Positions 34,985 to 42,505 of a stretch of 54,995 nucleotides of DNA are shown here, piece after piece. Source of the DNA: Natrialba aegyptia DSM 13077 (GTDB lineage Archaea; Halobacteriota; Halobacteria; Halobacteriales; Natrialbaceae); assembly GCF_000337535.1 (NCBI RefSeq), contig NZ_AOIP01000015.1, positions 42,068 to 97,062 of the forward strand. Reading direction: 5' to 3'. A program made the translations under genes and the position numbers. How positions within the stretch are numbered: the first letter of the stretch is position 1; the number at the start of each line of letters is the position of its first letter. The notes under the pieces were generated by a model. The model was not told the DNA's origin. It saw nothing but the letters and a program-made list of their open reading frames with translations, and ran no database searches.

Positions 34985-36415
34985 GTGCTCGATCCAGTCG
35001 TCGCCGGCCGCGCCCAGTTCGCGGTGGCGCTGACGATCCACATCATTTTTGCAGCGCTTTCCGTCGGTCTCGGCCCGTTCCTCGTCTACTTCGTCGTCCA
35101 GGAGATCCGAACCGGCGAACAGCGGTACGCCCGACTCCGCGAGTTCTTCACGAAGGTGTTCGCGCTGGGATTCGTGATGGGGACGGTCACAGGAATCCCG
35201 CTCGGGTTCATGTTCGGGACGAACTTCGCGGCGTTCTCGACGATCGCGGGCGAGTTGATCGGCGGCCCGCTCTCGTTCGAGGCCAAGATGGCGTTCTTCC
35301 TCGAAGCGGCCTTCCTCGGCATCCTGCTCTACGGCCGCGAGCGCGTCCCGGAGTGGTTCTACGCCCTCTCGTCGGGCTTCGTAGCGCTTGGTGCCTGGCT
35401 GTCGGCGTTCTGGATTCTGGTCGCGAACGCCTGGATGCAGACGCCGCGGGGCTACGAACTCGTCGAGCGCGGCGGGAGGACCGTCGCCCAGCTCACCGAC
35501 CCCATGGCGGCGTTTTTCACGCCGCGGCTGCCGTGGCTGTTCGTCCACATGCAGTCGGCCGCGATCATCTCCGTGACGCTCGTGATCGCCGGCATCGCGG
35601 CGTATTTCGTCTACCACAACCGCGACAGCGAGGTCTGGAACACGGCGTTGCGCGCCGCGGTCGTGGTATTGCTGGTCATGTCCGTGTTTCAGGTGTTCCA
35701 CGGCGACCTCTACGCTCGCCACGTCGCCGACACGCAGCCCCAGAAGTTCGCCGCGATGGAGGCGCAGTACGAAACGTCGACTGGCGCTGATCTCCACGTG
35801 ATCGCGGTGCCGACGAGCCTGGATGCCCTGGACAATCCGCGCGCCGAAAACCTGTTCACAGTCAACATTCCGAACCTGGCGTCGTTCCTGGCGAGCGGGG
35901 GTGATCCGTCCGCCGAAATCACCGGCTTGAACGAGTTCAACTACGACTCCCCGCCGGTCGCGCTGGTCTTCTGGTCGTTCCGCATCATGGTCGGGCTCGG
36001 GTTCTGGTTCGTCGGCCTCGGCCTCTGGGGTGGCTATCGGCTCCTCCGGGGTGGTATCCGGACCAGCGACCGCTATCTGGTGGCGCTGATGGGCTCCGCG
36101 CCGCTCGGATTCACCGCGCTGATAACGGGCTGGTACGTGACCGAGGTCGGCCGCCAGCCGTGGATCATTCAGGGCGTATTGCGAACGTCTGAGGGAGCGA
36201 CGATCGGCCTCTCCTCGGCCGAAGCGACGCTCTCCCTGCTCGGCGTGGCCGCCGTCTACGGCACGGCGCTCGTGACGTTCTGCTATCTCGTCCGCCAGTA
36301 CGTCCGGTCGGAACGCGAGCGGTTGCTGCCGCCGACGGCGGGCGACGGCGATTCGGGACCCGACTCCGGCTCGGATTCGGAGGCCGGCCAGCAGGTGGTG
36401 GGTTCAGATGACTGA
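34985..36415 (+). CDS. cydA: Cytochrome bd-type quinol oxidase subunit I
   Basis: 476 residues from GTG 34985; an in-frame GTG at 34952 would add 11 residues. About nine membrane helices. CydA motifs: R-A-Q-F near the N-terminus, the heme histidine in T-I-H-I-I-F-A-A-L-S-V-G, G-T-V-T-G-I-P and F-E-A-K-M-A-F-F-L-E-A (acidic proton-path residues), and W-I-L-V-A-N-A-W-M-Q-T-P. The enzyme oxidises quinol and reduces O2 to water without pumping; bd oxidases also resist NO and peroxide. The Q-loop is short. The C-terminal tail is Gly/Asp/Ser-rich. It overlaps cydB by 8 bp. No CydX or CydDC seen. Confidence 0.93.
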   Translation: MLDPVVAGRAQFAVALTIHIIFAALSVGLGPFLVYFVVQEIRTGEQRYARLREFFTKVFALGFVMGTVTGIPLGFMFGTNFAAFSTIAGELIGGPLSFEAKMAFFLEAAFLGILLYGRERVPEWFYALSSGFVALGAWLSAFWILVANAWMQTPRGYELVERGGRTVAQLTDPMAAFFTPRLPWLFVHMQSAAIISVTLVIAGIAAYFVYHNRDSEVWNTALRAAVVVLLVMSVFQVFHGDLYARHVADTQPQKFAAMEAQYETSTGADLHVIAVPTSLDALDNPRAENLFTVNIPNLASFLASGGDPSAEITGLNEFNYDSPPVALVFWSFRIMVGLGFWFVGLGLWGGYRLLRGGIRTSDRYLVALMGSAPLGFTALITGWYVTEVGRQPWIIQGVLRTSEGATIGLSSAEATLSLLGVAAVYGTALVTFCYLVRQYVRSERERLLPPTAGDGDSGPDSGSDSEAGQQVVGSDD

Positions 36416-37403
36416 ACTCGTCTCCACGGCAGCCGTCCAGTATCCCGTCGAATCGCTTCCCGAACTCTGGTTCGCGTTCGTCTTTGCCGTCCTCGGCGCG
36501 TACCTGCTGCTCGACGGCTTCGATTTCGGCGTCGGAATGCTCTACGCCCGGGCGGACGGCGATGAGCGAGAGACGATGCACGCCGCGTTCGGCCCGGTCT
36601 GGAAGGCCAACGAGGTGTGGCTCGTCCTGTTCGGGACCGTCCTCTTCGCCGCGTTTCCGGCCGTCTACGCGAATGTCCTCTCGCGGCACTACCTGTTGAT
36701 CTTCGCGATTCTGGCCGCGCTCGTCCTTCGGGGCATCGGCTCGAAGCTCCGCGAGGAACGCGATTCGGACCGCTGGCACCGCGTTTGTGACCGCTCGTTC
36801 GTCGCCGGCAGTACGCTCGCGCCCTTTTTCCTCGGGATGCTCGTCGCGAACTGGCGGTTCGGGTTCGAATCGACGATAAACGGGACGGCGATCGCCGTCG
36901 GCCTCCTCCTCGTAACGCTCTCGGTCGTCCTCGGCGCGTCGTTCCTGACGATCAAGACCCGCGGCGACCTCCGGCGGACGATGCGCCGGTACGGCCGCCT
37001 CGGATCGGTCGGCTACGTCGCCGTCTCGCTCGCGACGATCGGCTATATCGCCCTCGCCGAACCAGGCGGGTCGCCGGCGCCATCGACCGCCGAAACGGCC
37101 GCCGCCGTCGGCGGAACGATCGCGTTCGCGGCGCTTGGTATCGTCGCGAACCGCCGCCGGCGGGACTACGGCTGGGCGCTCTCGGTCGCGGGACTGGCAC
37201 TCGTCTTCGTCGGCTATCTCGCCTGGACGATGCGCCCGTTCGTCGACCCGGCCGCCGCACTGTCGATCCGCGAAGCCGTCGTCAGCCCGGTCGCCCTCGA
37301 GGTGAACTCGATCGTCGCCGTCACGTTCGTGCCGCTCATCATCGGCTACTTCGTGCTGCTGTATTCGGTCTTTAGCGGCCCGGCGACCGCGGGTGACTAC
37401 TGA
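36408..37403 (+). CDS. cydB: Cytochrome bd-type quinol oxidase subunit II
   Basis: 331 residues with 8-9 membrane helices and the family signature [12 protein letters not shown] near the N-terminus, then [12 protein letters not shown]. CydB pairs with CydA to form the oxidase. The start overlaps the end of cydA, and AGGTGGTG at 36393-36400 is a fair SD, so the genes are coupled. Confidence 0.93.
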   Translation: MTELVSTAAVQYPVESLPELWFAFVFAVLGAYLLLDGFDFGVGMLYARADGDERETMHAAFGPVWKANEVWLVLFGTVLFAAFPAVYANVLSRHYLLIFAILAALVLRGIGSKLREERDSDRWHRVCDRSFVAGSTLAPFFLGMLVANWRFGFESTINGTAIAVGLLLVTLSVVLGASFLTIKTRGDLRRTMRRYGRLGSVGYVAVSLATIGYIALAEPGGSPAPSTAETAAAVGGTIAFAALGIVANRRRRDYGWALSVAGLALVFVGYLAWTMRPFVDPAAALSIREAVVSPVALEVNSIVAVTFVPLIIGYFVLLYSVFSGPATAGDY

Positions 37404-37609
37404 GCTATCTCGCTTCTTTCGGGGCTTTCGACCCGACTTTCGACCGTTACGCCTGTCTCGATTTCCCGATCGATCCCCCAGTCGAAGTACGCACTCACGA
37501 AATATCGGTTTTCGTAATCGGAAAATATTCTACCGAATTCATCACCGTATACAGTTGGATACGAAACCGTTATCAGTCGGACGACCCACGATTCACACGA
37601 CAGAGTACT

Positions 37610-38521
37610 ATGGCACGCCTCGAACTATCCAACCTGCACGCAGAAGTAGCAGATGGCGACGAGAAGATCCTCGAGGGCGTCGACCTCGAGGTCGAATCTG
37701 GCGAAATCCACGCCCTGATGGGACCGAACGGCTCCGGGAAGTCGACGACCGCGAAGGTCATCGCCGGCCACCCCGCCTACGAGGTCACCGAGGGCGAAGT
37801 CCTGCTCCACATCGAGGACGACGAGTTCGGCGAGGACATCGAGATCGACGACGACCAGCGCACCTGGAACCTGCTCGACCTCGAGCCTAACGAGCGCGCC
37901 GCGCTCGGCATCTTCCTCGGCTTCCAGTATCCCGCCGAGATCGAGGGCGTCACGATGACGAACTTCCTGCGCACGGCGCTTAACGCCAAGATCGAAGAGC
38001 GCGAAGAACTCTTCGAGGAAGGCGAGGACAGTGACGAGGACGAGGCAGAAGACGAAGGCTTCGAATCCTCGCCGATGGAAGGGCCCGCGGACGAGGGCGA
38101 AATCGGCGTCGCCGAGTTCCAGAAAATCCTTCAGGAGAAGATGGAACAGCTCGAGATGGACGAGCGCTTCGCCCAGCGCTACCTCAACGCCGGTTTCTCC
38201 GGCGGCGAGAAGAAGCAAAACGAGGTCCTGCAGGCCGCCATCCTCGAGCCGTCGATCGCCGTCCTCGACGAGATCGACTCCGGGCTCGACATCGACCGCC
38301 TCCAGGACGTTTCAGCCGGCATCAACGCGCTGCGCGACGAGCAGGGAACCGGTATTCTCCAGATCACCCACTACCAACGCATCCTCGACTACGTCGAGCC
38401 GGACCACGTCCACGTCATGCTCGACGGCGAGATCGCAAAGAGCGGCGACGCCTCGCTCGCGGAAGAACTCGAGGACAAGGGGTACGACTGGGTTCGCGAA
38501 GAGGTCTACGGCACCGCGTAA
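37610..38521 (+). CDS. sufC: Fe-S cluster assembly ATPase SufC
   Basis: 303 residues. ABC-type ATPase: Walker [10 protein letters not shown], signature [10 protein letters not shown], Walker [15 protein letters not shown]. Powers the SufB-SufD scaffold that builds [Fe-S] clusters. It is about 50 residues longer than typical bacterial SufC because of an acidic insertion ([11 protein letters not shown], about residues 130-165) in the helical domain, and a second acidic patch near residue 65-85. First gene of sufC-sufB-sufD; the 61-bp space to sufB is enough for an internal promoter. Confidence 0.95.
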   Translation: MARLELSNLHAEVADGDEKILEGVDLEVESGEIHALMGPNGSGKSTTAKVIAGHPAYEVTEGEVLLHIEDDEFGEDIEIDDDQRTWNLLDLEPNERAALGIFLGFQYPAEIEGVTMTNFLRTALNAKIEEREELFEEGEDSDEDEAEDEGFESSPMEGPADEGEIGVAEFQKILQEKMEQLEMDERFAQRYLNAGFSGGEKKQNEVLQAAILEPSIAVLDEIDSGLDIDRLQDVSAGINALRDEQGTGILQITHYQRILDYVEPDHVHVMLDGEIAKSGDASLAEELEDKGYDWVREEVYGTA

Positions 38522-38582
38522 CCGGATTTAGCTAGAACAACCGTAATAACGCTACAGCCGTAAACACGACTACATACAAATC

Positions 38583-40013
38583 ATGAGTTCAGAACAAGAT
38601 CACCTCAAAGAAACTGACACCGAGGCGCGGTTCGAGTTCAAGAAAGAACAGAACGCCGCCGTCAAGTCCGACAAGGGGCTGACCGAGGAGATTATTCGAA
38701 TGATCTCCGAGGACAAGGACGAGCCCGACTGGATGTTAGAGCGGCGGCTCCGCGCGCTCAAGCAGTACCAGAACATGCCGATGCCGACGGACTGGCCGGG
38801 GCAGCCGGACCTGACCCAGCTGGACGTCGAGGAGATCGTTCCCTACATCCGCCCGGACGTCGACCAGCGCGAAGGCGTCGACGACTGGACCGACCTCCCT
38901 GACGAGATCAAGGACACCTTCGACAAACTGGGCATCCCGGAAGCCGAGAAGAACGCCCTCTCGGGCGTCGGTGCCCAGTACGAGTCCGAGGTCGTCTACC
39001 AGAACATGCAAGAGCAGTGGGAGGAGAAGGGCGTCATCTTCTGCAACATGGACAAGGCCGTCCAGGAGCACCCCGAACTCGTCAAAGAGCACTTCATGAC
39101 GACCTGCGTGCCGCCGAGCGACAACAAGTTCGCCGCGCTGCACGGGGCCGTCTGGTCGGGCGGCTCGTTCGTCTACGTCCCCGAGGATGTCACCGTCGAG
39201 ATGCCGGTGCAGGCGTACTTCCGGATGAACTCGGAAGGGATGGGCCAGTTCGAGCACACGCTCATCATCGCCGAGGAAGGGGCGGAAGTCCACTACATCG
39301 AGGGCTGTTCGGCACCGAAGTACGGCACCCACAACCTCCACAGCGGCGGCGTGGAAGTCTTCGTCGGCGAAGACGCTCACGTGCAGTACTCCACGGTGCA
39401 AAACTGGTCGAAAAACACCTTCAACCTGAACACCAAGCGCGCCATCTGCGAAGAAAACGGCACGATGGAGTGGGTCTCCGGCAGCATGGGCTCGAAAGCG
39501 ACCATGCTCTATCCGTGTACGATCCTCAAGGGTCGCGGCGCGACGGACACCCACATCACCATCGCCTTCGCGGGCGAGGGCCAGGACATCGACACCGGCG
39601 CGAAGGTCTACCACAACGCGCCCGAGACGAGTTCGACGATCGAGTCCAAGTCGATCTCCAAGGACGGCGGCCGCACCAACTATCGTGGCCTCGTCCACAT
39701 CGCCGACGGCGCCGAAAATTCGAGCACCGCCGTCGAGTGTGACGCGCTGATGTTCGACAACGAGTCCACGTCGGACACCATGCCGTACATGGAGATCGAG
39801 GAATCGAAGGTCGACGTCGCTCACGAGGCGACCGTCGGCAAGATCGGCGATGAGGACATCTTCTACCTCCAGTCACGCGGACTGGACGACGACGACGCCA
39901 AGAAGATGATCGTCGCCGGCTTCATCGAGCCGATCACGGAGGAACTGCCGATCGAGTACGCGGTCGAACTCAACCGCCTCATCGAACTCGAGATGGAGGG
40001 GAGTCTCGGATAA
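38583..40013 (+). CDS. sufB: Fe-S cluster assembly scaffold SufB
   Basis: 476 residues. The parallel beta-helix core is recognised by the repeated SufB pattern, W-S-G-G-S-F-V-Y-V-P, E-G-A-E-V-H-Y-I-E-G-C and T-A-V-E-C-D-A-L-M; the cysteine in the last corresponds to the E. coli SufB C405 that takes sulfur. Near the end is H-E-A-T-V-G-K-I-G-D-E-D-I-F-Y-L-Q-S-R-G. SufB is the cluster-building scaffold of the SufBC2D complex. One base separates its stop from the ATG of sufD. Confidence 0.96.
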   Translation: MSSEQDHLKETDTEARFEFKKEQNAAVKSDKGLTEEIIRMISEDKDEPDWMLERRLRALKQYQNMPMPTDWPGQPDLTQLDVEEIVPYIRPDVDQREGVDDWTDLPDEIKDTFDKLGIPEAEKNALSGVGAQYESEVVYQNMQEQWEEKGVIFCNMDKAVQEHPELVKEHFMTTCVPPSDNKFAALHGAVWSGGSFVYVPEDVTVEMPVQAYFRMNSEGMGQFEHTLIIAEEGAEVHYIEGCSAPKYGTHNLHSGGVEVFVGEDAHVQYSTVQNWSKNTFNLNTKRAICEENGTMEWVSGSMGSKATMLYPCTILKGRGATDTHITIAFAGEGQDIDTGAKVYHNAPETSSTIESKSISKDGGRTNYRGLVHIADGAENSSTAVECDALMFDNESTSDTMPYMEIEESKVDVAHEATVGKIGDEDIFYLQSRGLDDDDAKKMIVAGFIEPITEELPIEYAVELNRLIELEMEGSLG

Positions 40014-40014
40014 T

Positions 40015-41229
40015 ATGAGCACGCAGGTACACGCCAATCTGACGGAAGAACAGGTCCGCCAAATCAGCGGGGAGTTGGACGAGCCCGAGTGGCTCACAGA
40101 GACCCGCCTCGAGGCCCTCGACGCGCTCGCCGACCTCGAGATGCCCGACGTCATCCGAACGCCGGGTCGGGACTGGACGAATCTCCACGAACTCGACTTC
40201 GAGTCGTTCGTCGACCCGCTGAACGCCGCCGAGGACAAGGATCAGGTCGGGCCGGCCGACGCCGAGGTCCTCTCCTGGGCCGAGGCCGTCGCCGAACACG
40301 AGGACCTCCTGCAGGAGCACTTCGGCTCCGTCGTCGACCCCCAGGAGAACTACCTGACGGCACTCTCGACGGCGCTGTTTAGCACCGGGACCGTCGTCTA
40401 CGTCCCCGAGGGCGTCGACGCCGAGGACGTGACGGTCCGAACCGAACAGAACTCGCAGTCGCTGTTCAACTACACGCTCGTCGTCACCGAGGAATCGAGT
40501 TCGGTCACGATCCTCGAACGGCAGTCGACGGGCGAAGAGGCCGACGAACAGTACTACAGCGGCGTCGTCGAGGTCGTCGCCGGCGAGAACAGTTCGGTTC
40601 AGTACGGCAGCCTCCAGAACCTCTCGGAGGAGGCCTACAACTTCACCGTCAAGCGCGGTGACGCCAGCACCTACGCCACGATCGACTGGATCGAGGCGAA
40701 CCTCGGGACGCAACTGACCAAGACCGAGGTCTCGACCGAACTCAACGGCGAGAGTTCGGAGACGCAGATCGTCGGTGCGTTCTACGGGCACAACGACCAG
40801 CACTTCGACCTCGACGCGAAGGTCTGGCACCGCGCGGAGCACACGACGGCCGACCTCGTCACCCGCGGGGTCACCGACGACATCGCCCGCTCGGTCTACG
40901 AGGGCGTCCAGGATGTCGGCAGCGAGGCCTGGGACACGAGTTCGTATCAGCGCGAGAATACGCTGATGCTAAGCGACGAGTCCGAGGCCGACGCCTCGCC
41001 GAAGCTGATCATCAACAATCACGACACCGAAGCCTCCCACAGCGCCACGGTCGGGCAGATCGACCAGGAGGACCTATTGTACATGACCTCTCGCGGTGTC
41101 AACCCGCGTGCCGCGCGGAACATGCTCGTCGAGGGCTTCTTCGTGCCGGTCCTTGAGGAGATCGCGGTCGACGAACTTCGCGAGGACTTAGAGGAACTGA
41201 TCGCGACGCGACTGCGCACGCGAGACTAA
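40015..41229 (+). CDS. sufD: Fe-S cluster assembly protein SufD
   Basis: 404 residues, a paralogue of SufB. It has the C-terminal S-H-S-A-T-V-G-Q-I-D-Q-E-D-L-L-Y-M-T-S-R-G; the histidine corresponds to E. coli SufD H360, which together with SufB's cysteine forms the cluster site. It completes the SufBC2D complex. The start is one base after the sufB stop, so the two are cotranscribed. No sulfurtransferase (SufS) or SufU is nearby. Confidence 0.95.
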   Translation: MSTQVHANLTEEQVRQISGELDEPEWLTETRLEALDALADLEMPDVIRTPGRDWTNLHELDFESFVDPLNAAEDKDQVGPADAEVLSWAEAVAEHEDLLQEHFGSVVDPQENYLTALSTALFSTGTVVYVPEGVDAEDVTVRTEQNSQSLFNYTLVVTEESSSVTILERQSTGEEADEQYYSGVVEVVAGENSSVQYGSLQNLSEEAYNFTVKRGDASTYATIDWIEANLGTQLTKTEVSTELNGESSETQIVGAFYGHNDQHFDLDAKVWHRAEHTTADLVTRGVTDDIARSVYEGVQDVGSEAWDTSSYQRENTLMLSDESEADASPKLIINNHDTEASHSATVGQIDQEDLLYMTSRGVNPRAARNMLVEGFFVPVLEEIAVDELREDLEELIATRLRTRD

Positions 41230-41341
41230 CTCGCTGCACCTCGCTGCACCGCTGTTTTTACGTACCAGTCGAAGACAGTAGTCGGTTCGTTCTGGTGGCA
41301 GAAGAGAACGGGCAAAGCAATGGAGAGAGCGCGAGTAGGGA

Positions 41342-41350
41342 CGATTAAGT
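41342..41350 (+). promoter_or_regulatory. Candidate TATA box of the ferritin-like gene
   Basis: GATTAAGTA is centred about 28 nt before ATG 41374. It suggests that the ferritin-like protein and sirR form a transcription unit separate from suf. Confidence 0.5.
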
Positions 41351-41373
41351 AGCCGCGGCCCTGACGCCGTAGC

Positions 41374-41868
41374 ATGAGTCTGGGACAGCGCGTCTCGAAC
41401 GACCGGCAACTCACGCGACTCCTCCAGATCGGGGTCGTGCTGGAGGAGGTCGTCGAGTCACGCGCCGCCCACCACCTCGAGACCTTACCTTCCGACGAAC
41501 GGGATGCGGTCGACGGGGAGGTGGAAACGTTACTCGTCGACGCTGCCGAGGAATCAGCCGATCACCGCGAACGCCTCGAAACACTGATCGACGATCTCGA
41601 GGCGGAAACGGTCTCCTACGAGGAAATCAACACCCTCGTCGACGCCCAGTACGGTCCGCCCGAGGATACGGACGGCGTCCTCTACGATCAGTTGGCAAAC
41701 GAGGAGACGGCGTACAAGTTCTACGACGACTTGATCGCCGCGATCGACGCCTCCGAGACCGAGTTCGCAGTCGACCGTGATCGACTGCTCGACACCCTCA
41801 CGACGATCCGCGAGGAGGAAAAGGAGGGTGCCGAAGAAGTAACCGAAATCATGGAGCGCAGAGCATGA
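41374..41868 (+). CDS. Ferritin-like four-helix protein (rubrerythrin superfamily)
   Basis: 164 residues, all helical. Repeated E-x-x-H-type elements are visible: V-L-E-E-V-V-E-S-R-A-A-H-H, E-E-S-A-D-H-R-E-R-L, A-N-E-E-T-A-Y-K-F-Y and I-R-E-E-E-K-E. They match the diiron ligand pattern of ferritin-like/rubrerythrin proteins. No rubredoxin domain. With suf genes upstream and a SirR-type regulator downstream it probably stores or detoxifies iron; whether it oxidises Fe(II) is not shown. Its stop codon overlaps a small ORF (ATGA). Confidence 0.8.
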   Translation: MSLGQRVSNDRQLTRLLQIGVVLEEVVESRAAHHLETLPSDERDAVDGEVETLLVDAAEESADHRERLETLIDDLEAETVSYEEINTLVDAQYGPPEDTDGVLYDQLANEETAYKFYDDLIAAIDASETEFAVDRDRLLDTLTTIREEEKEGAEEVTEIMERRA

Positions 41869-42026
41869 TGACGCCGGGAGTTCCGAGGGCGGCGATTGCA
41901 GCATTCGGAACCGGACACGGAACCAGGAACGAAATCCCCGTCTGGACGCTGTCCGCGGCCGACGGCGAGCGCAGTCGAACCGATACCATCACCGCCACGC
42001 GTATTAGCGACGGAGGGACGCGATGA
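41865..42026 (+). CDS. Possible 53-codon ORF coupled to both neighbours
   Basis: ATG at 41865 overlaps the ferritin-like stop as ATGA and its TGA at 42024 overlaps the sirR start as ATGA. The 53-residue product (begins MMTPGVPRAAIAAFG) is Ala/Thr/Arg-rich, not recognisably conserved, and shows ordinary codon use with few rare codons. sirR has its own SD (GGAGGG, 42012-42017) inside it. It may be a real coupled microprotein or a chance open spacer; I could not tell. Confidence 0.3.
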   Translation: MMTPGVPRAAIAAFGTGHGTRNEIPVWTLSAADGERSRTDTITATRISDGGTR

Positions 42027-42451
42027 ACACGGCAGACCAATATCTCAAAGCAATCTATCTCGCACAACGGATCGAAGAGGGCCCCGCCTCGACGGGAACG
42101 CTTGCGGACCTGCTCGAAGTCAGCCCGGCAAGCGTCAACGAGATGGTCGGCAAACTCGAGGATCGTGAACTCGTCGAACACGAGAAGTACAAGGGAGCGA
42201 CCCTGACCGATGAGGGTCTCGAACGCGCTCACAACGCGCTCCAGACCTACTGTATCATCGAACGATTCCTCACTAACGTGCTGGAAGTCGACGAGTTCCG
42301 CGAGGAAGCCCGCGCGCTCGAGAGCGTGATCGACGATACGGTTGCCGAGCGCCTGGATACGATTATCGACCGCCCGGCACAGTGTCCGGACTGTTTCGAT
42401 GCCGAGCAGGACCACTGTGAACTGCTCGAGAGTGGCGACCACGCGAACTAA
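42023..42451 (+). CDS. sirR: Metal-dependent transcriptional regulator, SirR/DtxR family
   Basis: 142 residues. The N-terminal winged helix (D-Q-Y-L-K-A-I-Y-L-A, V-S-P-A-S-V-N-E-M-V-G-K-L) and the dimerisation helices with metal-type residues (A-H-N-A-L-Q-T-Y-C-I-I-E-R-F-L, E-E-A) are DtxR-like. It ends in a Cys/His pattern, C-P-D-C-F-D-A-E-Q-D-H-C-E, and no SH3/FeoA-like domain follows. It should sense Fe(II) or Mn(II) and repress iron uptake genes, perhaps including suf or the neighbouring ferritin-like gene. A clear SD (GGAGGG) 5 nt upstream fixes the ATG. Confidence 0.88.
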   Translation: MNTADQYLKAIYLAQRIEEGPASTGTLADLLEVSPASVNEMVGKLEDRELVEHEKYKGATLTDEGLERAHNALQTYCIIERFLTNVLEVDEFREEARALESVIDDTVAERLDTIIDRPAQCPDCFDAEQDHCELLESGDHAN

Positions 42452-42505
42452 AGGAGTCTCGTTCTCGTTGTTGCGTGTTGTCGTGGCGGCAGTCAGTGAT
42501 GGCAC

